Shown piece by piece: positions 24,645-32,681 of a DNA stretch of 34,952 nucleotides. The stretch spans positions 1-34,952 of the forward strand of contig CAMCQV010000009.1 in the NCBI GenBank assembly GCA_945877085.1, read 5' to 3'. The DNA is from Chitinophaga pinensis. GTDB lineage: Bacteria; Bacteroidota; Bacteroidia; Chitinophagales; Chitinophagaceae. A program made the position numbers and the translations under genes. Under the pieces are notes generated by a model, which worked only from the letters and a program-made list of their open reading frames with translations, was not told the DNA's origin and ran no database searches. Positions within the stretch are counted from its first letter, which is position 1, and every line of letters begins with the position of its first letter.

Positions 24645-25514
24645 TTAATTCAAGCTAGGATCAAAATCACCTTCATCTTCTGGTGCATCTGCAAATGTAC
24701 TTTGATCAAATTTTGTTTCGTAAGAATCCGTTTGTTCAATGTATCCAGGTTCTAAATCATCCGCTCTGTTTTCATTCCATTCAAGGATAAAATTATTGCG
24801 CCCTTCGCCCACCATTAATTTCATGTATTTCTGTTGCGCTAATTCTAATATAGATAAGAACAAGAATAAAGCGTGCACACGGTCTGCACAAATATCAAAT
24901 ACTTTTTCGAAAGCAACTGTCTGCCCCTCTTGCACCAATGTAAGCAAATAAGTACGACTGCCCTCCATGGTATAATTGTATCGAACAACCGTATGAACAG
25001 GTCTGTTTTGACGTTCGTGCACACGGGTCATGACTTTCTCAAATGCTTTCATCAACTTAAACAAAGTCACCGTTTGTAACTCTGTTCCTTCGGCCGCTTC
25101 TTCTCCAACCAATGACATTTCTTTTTGAATATTACCACGCTTCAGCATCAACATTCTCATGGCTTCTAAATCTGCCATTTGAACTGCTGCTTCTTTGTAC
25201 TTTTTATACTCTAAAATTTTATCAATTAATTCTTGTCTTGGATCTATCTCATTGCCCAAAGCATCTATCTCTTTTCTTGGCAATAACATCTTAGCCTTGA
25301 TACGCATTAAGGTAGAAACGAACAAAATGAACTCACTACTTAATTCAATATTAAGCTTGTCTTGAGCATGGATAAAATCTAAGAAATCCTTTATAATTTT
25401 AGTGATCTGGATATTGTAAATGTCCATTTCGTCACGCTCAATAAAGAACAATAAAAGGTCAAAAGGACCTTCGAATTGGTCCACTTTAATAGAATAATTA
25501 GTATGCTGGCTCAT
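24645..25514 (-). CDS. scpA: Segregation and condensation protein A
   Basis: 289 residues, somewhat longer than the classic 250 because of an acidic tail (DAPEDEGDFDPSLN). ScpA is the kleisin that bridges SMC heads in the bacterial condensin complex. The N-terminal hallmark FEGPFDLLLFFIERDEMDIYNI is present, followed by the helical linker and a winged-helix C-terminal region. Homologues often sit with scpB, which is not in the window. ATG start; a -7-like TTTCTTTG (one mismatch) ends 5 bases upstream. Its 3' end directly abuts the dxs stop codon. Confidence 0.94.
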   Translation of the reverse strand: MSQHTNYSIKVDQFEGPFDLLLFFIERDEMDIYNIQITKIIKDFLDFIHAQDKLNIELSSEFILFVSTLMRIKAKMLLPRKEIDALGNEIDPRQELIDKILEYKKYKEAAVQMADLEAMRMLMLKRGNIQKEMSLVGEEAAEGTELQTVTLFKLMKAFEKVMTRVHERQNRPVHTVVRYNYTMEGSRTYLLTLVQEGQTVAFEKVFDICADRVHALFLFLSILELAQQKYMKLMVGEGRNNFILEWNENRADDLEPGYIEQTDSYETKFDQSTFADAPEDEGDFDPSLN

Positions 25515-25584
25515 CCTTGCAAAGAAAGTGATATTTATTCATTTTTTAGCCAAAATGAGGCATCTTTGTTCAAAACCAAGAAGG

Positions 25585-26496
25585 ATGCATCAGAAGTGGA
25601 CCAACTGGCTTGTATTTGCTTTATTATCAATCGTATGGGGTAGCTCCTTTATCTTAATGAAGGAGGGATTGAAGGCTTTTACCCCTTACCAGGTCGCTTC
25701 TCTTAGAATGCTTTTTGCAGGACTGGTTTTATTGCCATTTGCAATCAAGGCATTCCGAAAAATACCGAAAGACAAAATGGGCATCGTGGTTGTTTCTGGC
25801 TTTATTGGAAATTTTATTCCGGCCTATCTTTTTTGCATTGCAGAAACGAGGATTGACAGTGCTTTGGCAGGTATTTTAAATTCCCTGACCCCCTTATTTA
25901 CCATCCTGGTAGGTGTTGTTTTCTATAAAACACAAACCACCACTATTAAATTCTTAGGCATTTTGATAGGATTTGTTGGATTGACTTTTCTGCTCTTAAC
26001 TGGAAAGGAAATGCACTTTGAAAATCTTTCTTATGCGAGCCTTGTCCTTGTTGCTACAATGATGTATGGCGTTAATGTGCATACAGTCGGAAGAAATTTA
26101 AAAGATATAGGTTCTATTCAAATTGCTTCGGTGGCATTTTCATTTTTGATACTACCAAGTGCTGCAATTTTATTTTTCACAGGTTTTTTTGACTATAATT
26201 TTAAGGATCCCATCGTACTACATAGTGTTTTCATGAGTGCCATTTTAGGCATGGTAGGTACATCTATGGCGTCTATCTTATTTTATTATTTAGTTAAAAA
26301 AGCAGGTATCCTTTTTGGTTCAATGGTCACCTATGGTATTCCAATCGTGGCTGTGGTATGGGGTTTGATCTATGGAGAATCTTTGGAGCCCATGCAGGTA
26401 TTTTGTTTAGGCGTGATCTTACTGGGCGTATATATTGTGAATAGAGGGAACTTAAATTTCATTCCCTTCCTAAAACAAAAAAGCCCCCAATCTTAA
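25585..26496 (+). CDS. EamA/DMT-family transporter
   Basis: 303 residues from the ATG at 25585 (MHQKWTNWLVFALLSIVWGSS); earlier in-frame starts (ATG 25555, GTG 25528) would add a non-hydrophobic leader and are judged less likely, though not excluded. Ten predicted membrane helices in two EamA repeats (about 5-130 and 145-290); WGSSFILMKEGL is the typical first-helix motif. Substrate unknown; family members export amino acids or other metabolites. It is divergent from scpA. Its last codons and stop lie inside the terminator hairpin of the convergent frr gene. Confidence 0.88.
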   Translation: MHQKWTNWLVFALLSIVWGSSFILMKEGLKAFTPYQVASLRMLFAGLVLLPFAIKAFRKIPKDKMGIVVVSGFIGNFIPAYLFCIAETRIDSALAGILNSLTPLFTILVGVVFYKTQTTTIKFLGILIGFVGLTFLLLTGKEMHFENLSYASLVLVATMMYGVNVHTVGRNLKDIGSIQIASVAFSFLILPSAAILFFTGFFDYNFKDPIVLHSVFMSAILGMVGTSMASILFYYLVKKAGILFGSMVTYGIPIVAVVWGLIYGESLEPMQVFCLGVILLGVYIVNRGNLNFIPFLKQKSPQS

Positions 26497-26506
26497 ATTG
26501 AGGGCT
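26482..26506 (-). terminator. Terminator of frr, overlapping the end of the EamA gene
   Basis: On the minus strand AGCCCTCAAT and ATTGGGGGCT pair (one G-U wobble) around a 5-base loop and run into TTTTTTGTTTT, 25 bases after the frr stop. On the plus strand the same stem has a C-A mismatch and no good U-run, so it should work mainly for frr. Confidence 0.8.
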
Positions 26507-26530
26507 CAATTAGGTCTTAAAAATAATCGA

Positions 26531-27094
26531 TTAAACGGTCATTATTTCTTTTTCTTTTGATTCTAAATGTTTTTCAACTAAAGCGATATGCTTATCGGTT
26601 AACCCTTGAATGGTATCTTCTGCACCCTTACAAATATCTTCACTCATACCGTCTTTTTGTAATTTTTTTACTTGCTCAATATGATCTCTTCTGATATTAC
26701 GAATAGCCACTTTGCTTTGTTCTCCTTCTCCACCTGCCTTTTTTACCATTTCCTTTCTACGCTCTTCGGTTAATGGTGGCATGAACAAACGAATATTCAC
26801 TCCGTCATTTTGTGGCGTGATCCCAATATTAGCGCCCATGATGGCTCTTTCAATCAAGGCCAACATATTTTTTTCCCACGGCTGAATGCTAATCGTCCTC
26901 GCATCTAGTACTTGCACGTTGGCAATCTGACTGATTGGGGTTGGAGCACCATAATAATCTACATTGACGCCTTCTAAAATAGATGGAGAGGCTTTACCCG
27001 CACGAATTTTAGACAATTCTATTTCTAAGTGGTTAATGGCTTTTTTCATGCCATTTTCTGCTTCTGTACTTATTTTCTTTAATTCCTCTGACAT
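26531..27094 (-). CDS. frr: Ribosome recycling factor
   Basis: 187 residues, the usual length. RRF splits post-termination ribosomes together with EF-G. The long-helix and central domain motifs are clear: HLEIELSKIRAGKASPSILEGVNVDYYG, PISQIANVQVLDARTISIQPWEK, NIGITPQNDGVNIRLFMPPLTEERRKEMVKKA and VAIRNIRRDHIEQVKKLQKDG. ATG start. The common partner pyrH is not adjacent. It is divergent from the transketolase half-gene with 105 bases between the start codons, and each gene has its own -7 box there. Confidence 0.97.
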   Translation of the reverse strand: MSEELKKISTEAENGMKKAINHLEIELSKIRAGKASPSILEGVNVDYYGAPTPISQIANVQVLDARTISIQPWEKNMLALIERAIMGANIGITPQNDGVNIRLFMPPLTEERRKEMVKKAGGEGEQSKVAIRNIRRDHIEQVKKLQKDGMSEDICKGAEDTIQGLTDKHIALVEKHLESKEKEIMTV

Positions 27095-27112
27095 AATTCA
27101 ATTTTTTCAAGG

Positions 27113-27120
27113 CAAAGCTA
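27113..27120 (-). promoter_or_regulatory. Candidate -7 box of frr
   Basis: TAGCTTTG, exact TAnnTTTG, 18 bases upstream of the frr ATG. No clear -33. Confidence 0.4.
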
Positions 27121-27170
27121 ATAAATCCTTGGTATTCTGCCCTTACCTTTTTTTATGGCAGTAATTTTTC

Positions 27171-27178
27171 TATCTTTG
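27171..27178 (+). promoter_or_regulatory. Candidate -7 box of the transketolase half-gene
   Basis: TATCTTTG, exact TAnnTTTG, 21 bases upstream of the ATG at 27200. A T-run rather than TTTG lies where the -33 should be. Confidence 0.4.
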
Positions 27179-27199
27179 TTCGAACGTTAAAATACAATT

Positions 27200-28039
27200 A
27201 TGTCAACAGCGGAATTAAAAAGCATTGCCTCTCAAGTAAGAAGAGATATCGTTAGAATGGTGCATGCACAACAAAGTGGTCATCCAGGAGGTTCTTTAGG
27301 TTGTACAGATTTTTTAACAGCACTTTATTTTAAAGTATTAAAGCATGATCCTGCATTTAATATGGATGGGAAAGGCGAAGATCTTTTCTTTTTATCCAAT
27401 GGACATATCTCTCCTGTATTCTATTCTGTATTAGCCAGATCAGGTTATTTTGATATCAAAGAATTAGCCACATTTAGAATGATCAATTCTCGTTTACAAG
27501 GTCATCCAACTACACATGAGCATTTACCAGGCATTCGTATTGCAAGTGGCTCTTTGGGACAAGGCATGAGTGTAGCGATTGGTGCTGCTTTATCTAAAAA
27601 ATACAATAACGACGATTGTATTGTTTATTCTTTACATGGGGATGGTGAATTACAAGAAGGTCAAAACTGGGAAGCTATTATGTTTGCTGCCCACAATAAA
27701 GTAGATAACTACATTGCTACAATTGATGTGAACGGCCAACAAATTGATGGTCCGTTGAGCAAAGTATTGAATCTAGATAACTTAGAAGATAAATTCAAAG
27801 CATTCCATTGGACCGTATTGCATATGGATGGACACAATATGGATGAGCTTGTTGCTACCTTAGAACAGGCTAAATCATTGACTGGACAAGGTAAGCCGAT
27901 TGTAATATTGATGAAAACAATTATGGGTAAGGGTGTTGACTTTATGGAAACAGGCCACGAATGGCATGGTATCGCACCTAACGATGCACAATTAGAAAAT
28001 GCATTAGGACAATTAGAAATGACTTTAGGTGATTATTAA
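27200..28039 (+). CDS. Transketolase, N-terminal subunit
   Basis: 279 residues, the length of the separate N-terminal (ThDP pyrophosphate-binding) subunit of split transketolases. Features: HAQQSGHPGGSLGCTDFL near 22-39, LSNGHISPVFYSVL, the GQGMSVAIGAALS segment, and the ThDP/Mg motif SLHGDGELQEGQNWEA ending in DVNGQQ. Transketolase moves two-carbon units in the pentose phosphate pathway. The pyrimidine-binding C-terminal subunit, often the next gene in this phylum, is absent: a strong terminator follows and the next gene is convergent, so the other half must be encoded elsewhere. Confidence 0.93.
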   Translation: MSTAELKSIASQVRRDIVRMVHAQQSGHPGGSLGCTDFLTALYFKVLKHDPAFNMDGKGEDLFFLSNGHISPVFYSVLARSGYFDIKELATFRMINSRLQGHPTTHEHLPGIRIASGSLGQGMSVAIGAALSKKYNNDDCIVYSLHGDGELQEGQNWEAIMFAAHNKVDNYIATIDVNGQQIDGPLSKVLNLDNLEDKFKAFHWTVLHMDGHNMDELVATLEQAKSLTGQGKPIVILMKTIMGKGVDFMETGHEWHGIAPNDAQLENALGQLEMTLGDY

Positions 28040-28056
28040 TTAATCCAAAACTTAAT

Positions 28057-28087
28057 AAAAAAAGGGAAGCGTTGCTTCCCTTTTTTT
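28057..28087. terminator. Bidirectional terminator between the transketolase half and LolC/E genes
   Basis: Arms AAAAAAAGGGAAGC and GCTTCCCTTTTTTT pair perfectly around GTT. The A-run and T-run make it usable on both strands, between the convergent genes. Confidence 0.9.
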
Positions 28088-28106
28088 ATGCGATAGGACA
28101 TTAGAG

Positions 28107-29321
28107 CTATCCTATTTTTTCAAAGATGCGTCCAGCAGCTTTTTTAGCTGGTACCCAGCCGGCCACAATTGCAATCGTAACAACTAAGCCTATGACAGCA
28201 AAATAATCTGTCCAAACTGCTTTCACTGGATAATAGTCAATCACAAAACTTACCCCTTGCAATTGAATGAAATGAAATTGTCCTTGTAAAAGAATCAAAC
28301 AAGACGCAATCAGGCCACCAATCAAAGCGCCTGTCAAGGACATCACAATAGATAAGCTCAAAAATATTTTTTGAATCGTGCCTGTAGTCGCTCCCATGGC
28401 ATGTAATACATGAATATCTTTTTGTTTTTCCAACACCAACATCGTTAAAGCGCCTACTAAATTAAAGGAAGCTACTACCATGATGAGTGCAAGTATGGCA
28501 AAGATGATCCATTTTTCTATTTGCATGATTTTATACAAGTCTGCATTCTGTTGGTATTTATTCTGTACTAAAAAATTCGTTCCCAAAATATTTTGAATTC
28601 CTTCGGCAATGGTTTTTTCTTTGGCTAGATCAATGGATAATTCTATGCCTGAAAATTGATTAGTATCTAAGTCAAATAAATATTGCGCAAATTGATTGGA
28701 GGTAAAAACATATTGCACATCAAATTCCTGTTGTACCGAGAATGCGCCAGACTGCACTGCTAACAAGTGGTTCAGCTGATCCATTGATTTCAAAGACTTA
28801 CCAGATCGGCCCACTGCAATCAATTCCATTGATGCGCCCAAGTCTGTATTAAACAATAATAAATTTTCTTCCACCCCAACGCCTAGTACTAATTTAGGAC
28901 TATCCAAACTGCCCACTTCAAAAACGCCTCGTTTTAAATATTGATTGACTTTATTGATATGAATATAATTTGAGTCAACCCCTTTTACAAAAACCACCGT
29001 TTGATTTTCGTCGTGCACAAGAATCGCTTTGTTTTCGACAATCCCTGTTGCATAATGTACACCTGGAATTTGTCTCACTGCATTTAATTGTGCTTGAGAT
29101 AGCTGAGCAAATTTTGAAGTTGTAGGAACCACGCGCAGGTCGGCATAAAAATCCGAATACAACCCATTCACAATTTCAGAGAAACCATTGGAGACACTTA
29201 AAATAGTGAGTAAGGCTGCTGTGCCAATGGCAATAGCAAAAACACTTACCCATGCAATGAATTGTATTGCCTGAAAGGAGTATTTACCTCTAAAATAACG
29301 CCAAGCAAATAAAAAATGCAA
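28107..29321 (-). CDS. LolC/LolE-type ABC transporter permease (FtsX family)
   Basis: 404 residues. Topology is the LolC/E pattern: one membrane helix near 20-45, a large periplasmic domain about 46-265, then three helices (about 270-300, 315-345, 370-400) with the FtsX motif AILALIMVVASFNLVGALTMLVLEKQKDI. The N-terminus FAWRYFRGKYSFQAIQFIAWVSV is typical for lipoprotein-releasing permeases, which lift lipoproteins from the inner membrane for transfer to the outer membrane. The start appears to be TTG at 29321, since there is no ATG near the conserved N-terminus. It begins 1 base after the rbfA stop codon, so translation may be coupled. The ATPase (LolD) is not in the window. Confidence 0.88.
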   Translation of the reverse strand: MHFLFAWRYFRGKYSFQAIQFIAWVSVFAIAIGTAALLTILSVSNGFSEIVNGLYSDFYADLRVVPTTSKFAQLSQAQLNAVRQIPGVHYATGIVENKAILVHDENQTVVFVKGVDSNYIHINKVNQYLKRGVFEVGSLDSPKLVLGVGVEENLLLFNTDLGASMELIAVGRSGKSLKSMDQLNHLLAVQSGAFSVQQEFDVQYVFTSNQFAQYLFDLDTNQFSGIELSIDLAKEKTIAEGIQNILGTNFLVQNKYQQNADLYKIMQIEKWIIFAILALIMVVASFNLVGALTMLVLEKQKDIHVLHAMGATTGTIQKIFLSLSIVMSLTGALIGGLIASCLILLQGQFHFIQLQGVSFVIDYYPVKAVWTDYFAVIGLVVTIAIVAGWVPAKKAAGRIFEKIG

Positions 29322-29322
29322 C

Positions 29323-29667
29323 TTATAGTTTTTTTAAAATCTCTTCCATTTTAAATACATAATCCAATGTATCATCTAGGTAAAAATGCAATACTGGGAT
29401 ACGTCTTAATTGATGCTTCATAGCTTCTTGAAGATGCTTTTTGATGTCCCAGGCCTGCGCTTGGATCTTCTTAAAACACCCTTCCTGATCGGCCACCTGA
29501 AATAAACTTAAATAGATTCTAGCTTCTAGTAAATCTGGGGTCACTTTTACAGAGGAGATGGAAATCATCCCGCCTTGTAAATGGTTCAAGCCCAATTTTA
29601 AAAAAATATCGTTCATGGTGCTTTGAATCGCACCAGCCACTTGTTTCTGTCTTTTTCCCTCTTCCAT
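29323..29667 (-). CDS. rbfA: Ribosome-binding factor A
   Basis: 114 residues from ATG 29667 (MEEGKRQKQVAGAIQSTMNDIF); a TTG two codons earlier is rejected. RbfA is a KH-fold protein that helps 30S subunit maturation and cold adaptation. Motifs: the N-terminal helix, ISISSVKVTPDLLEARIYLSLF, and RRIPVLHFYLDDTLDYVFKMEEIL at the C-terminus. The LolC/E-type gene follows by 1 base, a pairing I recall from other Bacteroidota. The start codons of rbfA and the divergent ABC exporter are 68 bases apart. Confidence 0.93.
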   Translation of the reverse strand: MEEGKRQKQVAGAIQSTMNDIFLKLGLNHLQGGMISISSVKVTPDLLEARIYLSLFQVADQEGCFKKIQAQAWDIKKHLQEAMKHQLRRIPVLHFYLDDTLDYVFKMEEILKKL

Positions 29668-29735
29668 AATCAAAGTCGTTGATTCGCTGTAAAATTAGTT
29701 ACTTTGCTGATTATTCTGAGGGAATAGTTTTAATT

Positions 29736-31553
29736 ATGAAGAAATTTTTTCGCATAGTAAGTTATATCAAGGAATACAAGTCCTATATGGGCTGGTACGG
29801 GCTTTTTATCTTGTTATCCATCCTTTTTAGCTTGTTTTCATTAGGAATGCTCACCCCATTTTTAGACCTCATCTTTGGAAACAATGCTTTTGCAAGTTTG
29901 ACACCTATTTCGGTAACAGACAGTGCCAATCTTAAAGACCTCCTTTATCATTTTTTACAAGATATCATCAAAACCAATGGTAAAGAATATGCATTGGGAT
30001 GGATCTGTCTATTCATTATTGTATCTATCTTTTTCAAGAACTTATTTTTATACCTCGCATTTTATTTTTTAGCACCTATTCGTAATATGGTAACAAAAAA
30101 ATATTCAAAGTTATTGTATGATAAAATCTTGCAATTACCAGTGGGGTTTTTTACGGAGAAAAGAAAAGGCGATATATTAAGTAGGGCTTCTAATGACATT
30201 GCAGAATTGGAAAGCTCTGTCATCAGTGCATTAGAAGGCTTGATCAAAGAACCATTGACCATTATTGGTATCTTAATTTTCTTGTTCTTCATTAGCGCTA
30301 AGCTTACTTTATTTGTTTTTATTTTATTACCCTTAGCTGGATTTATAGTAGGCCGTATTGGTCGTAGTCTAAAAAAACATACCAATAAGGCACAAGTTAA
30401 ATGGGGTGAGATTTTAAGTCAGATGGAAGAAACTTTATCTGGTTTGAGAATCATCAAAGCATTTAATGCAGAAGGAAAAGTGAAAGGACAGTTTTACGGA
30501 TTGGTAGAAGATATTTTTAATTTAAAGAACCGAATTTTATACCGACGTGATTTAGCCTCTCCTGTTTCAGAATTTTTAGGCGTGACTATTTTAAGTGGTG
30601 TACTTTGGTTTGGAGGTAAGCTTGTTTTAAATGGTGAAATTTTATCTCCAGGTTCTTTCATTACTTATGTGGCTTTGTTTTCTCAAATCATCAACCCTGC
30701 AAAAGCATTGTCCCAAGCGGTTTACAATGTAAATCGCGGAACAGCTACATTAGATAGATTGAATGAAATATTAGAAGCACCCAATACGGTAGAAGAAGTG
30801 GCAAATCCAATTTTAATTACAGGATTTGAGGCTAGTATTCATTTTGACAATGTTGGATTTGCCTACCAAGATGCAAGTATTTTGAATGGCATCAATTTAA
30901 ATATCAAAAAAGGAACTTCTGTTGCTTTGGTGGGTTCATCTGGTGCAGGAAAAAGTACACTCGCAGATTTAGTCCCAAGATTTCATGATGTGTCTTCAGG
31001 TAATTTATACATTGACGGAAAAAATATTAAGGACTATAGCTTACATAGCTTAAGACAATTGATTAGCATTGTGACACAGGAGCCTATTTTATTCAATGAT
31101 ACAATTGCTGCAAATATTGCATTGGGCAAGCCAGAAGCAACGATGGAAGAAATTATTGCAGCAGCAAAAATTGCCAATGCATATGATTTCATTATCAAGA
31201 AGGAAGGCGGATTCGATTCCATTATTGGGGACAGAGGTAGTAAACTAAGTGGAGGTGAACGTCAACGTTTAACCATTGCTAGAGCAGTGCTTAAAAATCC
31301 TCCTATCTTAATCTTAGACGAAGCCACTTCTGCATTAGATACAGAAAGCGAAAGATTGGTACAAGACGCAATCAATAATATGATGCAAAACAGGACTTCT
31401 ATTGTGATTGCGCATCGCTTATCTACCATCCGCCACGCAGACGAAATTATTGTCTTACAAAAAGGTGCCATCGTAGAAAGAGGTAACCACGAAAACTTAC
31501 TAGCACAAGGCGGTTACTACAAGAAATTAATTGAGATGCAGGAAGTGAAATAA
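29736..31553 (+). CDS. MsbA-like ABC exporter (fused membrane and ATPase domains)
   Basis: 605 residues from ATG 29736 (MKKFFRIVSYIKEYKSYMGWYG); earlier in-frame codons back to 29679 are read as leader. Six-helix type 1 exporter domain about 1-345, then an ATPase domain with Walker A GSSGAGKST (400-408), Q-loop near TQEPILF, signature LSGGERQR (504-511), Walker B ILILDE (524-529) and H-loop IAHRLST. It resembles lipid A/lipid flippases of the MsbA group, but closely related exporters move other lipids or peptides, so the substrate is not fixed. It is monocistronic and ends at a strong terminator. Confidence 0.88.
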   Translation: MKKFFRIVSYIKEYKSYMGWYGLFILLSILFSLFSLGMLTPFLDLIFGNNAFASLTPISVTDSANLKDLLYHFLQDIIKTNGKEYALGWICLFIIVSIFFKNLFLYLAFYFLAPIRNMVTKKYSKLLYDKILQLPVGFFTEKRKGDILSRASNDIAELESSVISALEGLIKEPLTIIGILIFLFFISAKLTLFVFILLPLAGFIVGRIGRSLKKHTNKAQVKWGEILSQMEETLSGLRIIKAFNAEGKVKGQFYGLVEDIFNLKNRILYRRDLASPVSEFLGVTILSGVLWFGGKLVLNGEILSPGSFITYVALFSQIINPAKALSQAVYNVNRGTATLDRLNEILEAPNTVEEVANPILITGFEASIHFDNVGFAYQDASILNGINLNIKKGTSVALVGSSGAGKSTLADLVPRFHDVSSGNLYIDGKNIKDYSLHSLRQLISIVTQEPILFNDTIAANIALGKPEATMEEIIAAAKIANAYDFIIKKEGGFDSIIGDRGSKLSGGERQRLTIARAVLKNPPILILDEATSALDTESERLVQDAINNMMQNRTSIVIAHRLSTIRHADEIIVLQKGAIVERGNHENLLAQGGYYKKLIEMQEVK

Positions 31554-31607
31554 GAAGTTGCGATAGCAACGGATGCATAAAAAATGATTCATAAAAACTA
31601 ATTCAAC

Positions 31608-31636
31608 AAAAAACCCGATCGATGATCGGGTTTTTT
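31608..31636. terminator. Bidirectional terminator between the ABC exporter and DksA-like genes
   Basis: Arms AAAAAACCCGATC and GATCGGGTTTTTT pair perfectly around GAT, with A- and T-runs on both sides. Two smaller hairpins flank it: 31557-31570 (GTTGC/GCAAC) and 31654-31668 (CGAGC/GCTCG). Confidence 0.9.
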
Positions 31637-31677
31637 ATAAGTCTATTTTAGTTCGAGCGTTTTGCTCGCTATAATCA

Positions 31678-32679
31678 TTATTGGTCGCTGCTATTTTTTA
31701 CATACCCTAATTTTGCTTCTAAGCTTAAAGTAGCATGCGGCACAGCACGTAAACGCGCTTTGTCAATCAAGCGACCTGTTACTCTACAAATACCATAGGT
31801 TTTGTTTTCGATACGCATCAACGCTTTCTCTAAATGGTCGATGAAAGTGATCTGACGGCTAGCCATTTGGCCCATTTGCTCTCTTTCCATGCTAACACTT
31901 CCATCTTCCATGGTCATGTATCTTGCATCATCATTGTCGCCACCCATTTCGTCCTTACGCGTGATCAATCCTTGTAAATAAACTAACTCTTTTTTTGCAG
32001 CTTCTAATTTCTTAGAAATTAAATCTCTAAACTCAGCTAGTTCAGCATCTGAATATTTTACTAAAGTCTCTGTGGATCTTTCTACTTCTTTTCTTTTCTC
32101 CATTGGAACATAACCTGGTTGATAAGGAACACTGCTTTTTGCATTGATCTTTGGAACTTTAATATCCTTGATCGGTTCTGCTGCTTTACGCACTGGCTTC
32201 ACCGGTGGTGTAGGAATAACAGGAACTGGTTTTGCAGGAGGTACATATTTTTCAACTGGCTTTGCAGCCACAACTGGTTTTACTGGTGCTTTTGCAATTG
32301 GTTTTGCAGGTACCACTTTTTTTAATGGCACAGCTTTCTTAGCAGGTGCCGCTTTTTTTGCTGGTACTGCCTTTTTAACAGGAGCCGCTTTTTTTGCTGG
32401 TACTACTTTCTTGGCAGGTACTGCTTTTTTAGCTGGCGCTGCCTTTTTAACAGGAGCCGCTTTTTTAGCTGGAACCGCTTTCTTTTTTGCAGGTGCCTTC
32501 TTAGCTACCGCTTTTTTAGCAACAACTTTTTTTGCTACTGCTTTCTTTACCGGAGCAGCCTTTTTAGCTGGCGCAGCCTTTTTTGCAGGCGCTGCCTTTT
32601 TTGCAGGAGCCGCTTTTTTAGCTGGTACTGCTTTTTTTGCTGGGGCCGCTTTTTTAGGTGCTGGTTTTTTTGTAGCCAT
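31678..32679 (-). CDS. DksA/TraR-family protein with long Lys/Ala/Pro-rich N-terminal tail
   Basis: 333 residues. Residues 1-125 are repeats of the KKAAPA/KKAVPA type, followed by a Pro/Lys/Val linker to about 185; the tail resembles histone H1-like bacterial proteins and should bind nucleic acid. The C-terminal ~140 residues are DksA/TraR-like: a coiled coil (AELAEFRDLISKKLEAAKK and following) and YGICRVTGRLIDKARLRAVPHA, where only Cys298 of the expected C4 zinc site remains. Proteins with this degenerate finger are common in Bacteroidota. DksA normally works with ppGpp in the RNA polymerase secondary channel; whether this one does is unknown. It begins 2 bases after the ileS stop codon, so they form an operon. 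Confidence 0.88.
   Translation of the reverse strand: MATKKPAPKKAAPAKKAVPAKKAAPAKKAAPAKKAAPAKKAAPVKKAVAKKVVAKKAVAKKAPAKKKAVPAKKAAPVKKAAPAKKAVPAKKVVPAKKAAPVKKAVPAKKAAPAKKAVPLKKVVPAKPIAKAPVKPVVAAKPVEKYVPPAKPVPVIPTPPVKPVRKAAEPIKDIKVPKINAKSSVPYQPGYVPMEKRKEVERSTETLVKYSDAELAEFRDLISKKLEAAKKELVYLQGLITRKDEMGGDNDDARYMTMEDGSVSMEREQMGQMASRQITFIDHLEKALMRIENKTYGICRVTGRLIDKARLRAVPHATLSLEAKLGYVKNSSDQ
32305..32679 (-). repeat. Coding repeat for KKAAPA-type hexapeptides
   Basis: About twenty degenerate copies, mostly 15-18 bases, coding for KKAAPA, KKAVPA or KKAVA units. The codons vary between copies, so the amino-acid pattern is better kept than the DNA. Confidence 0.85.
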
Positions 32680-32681
32680 AA

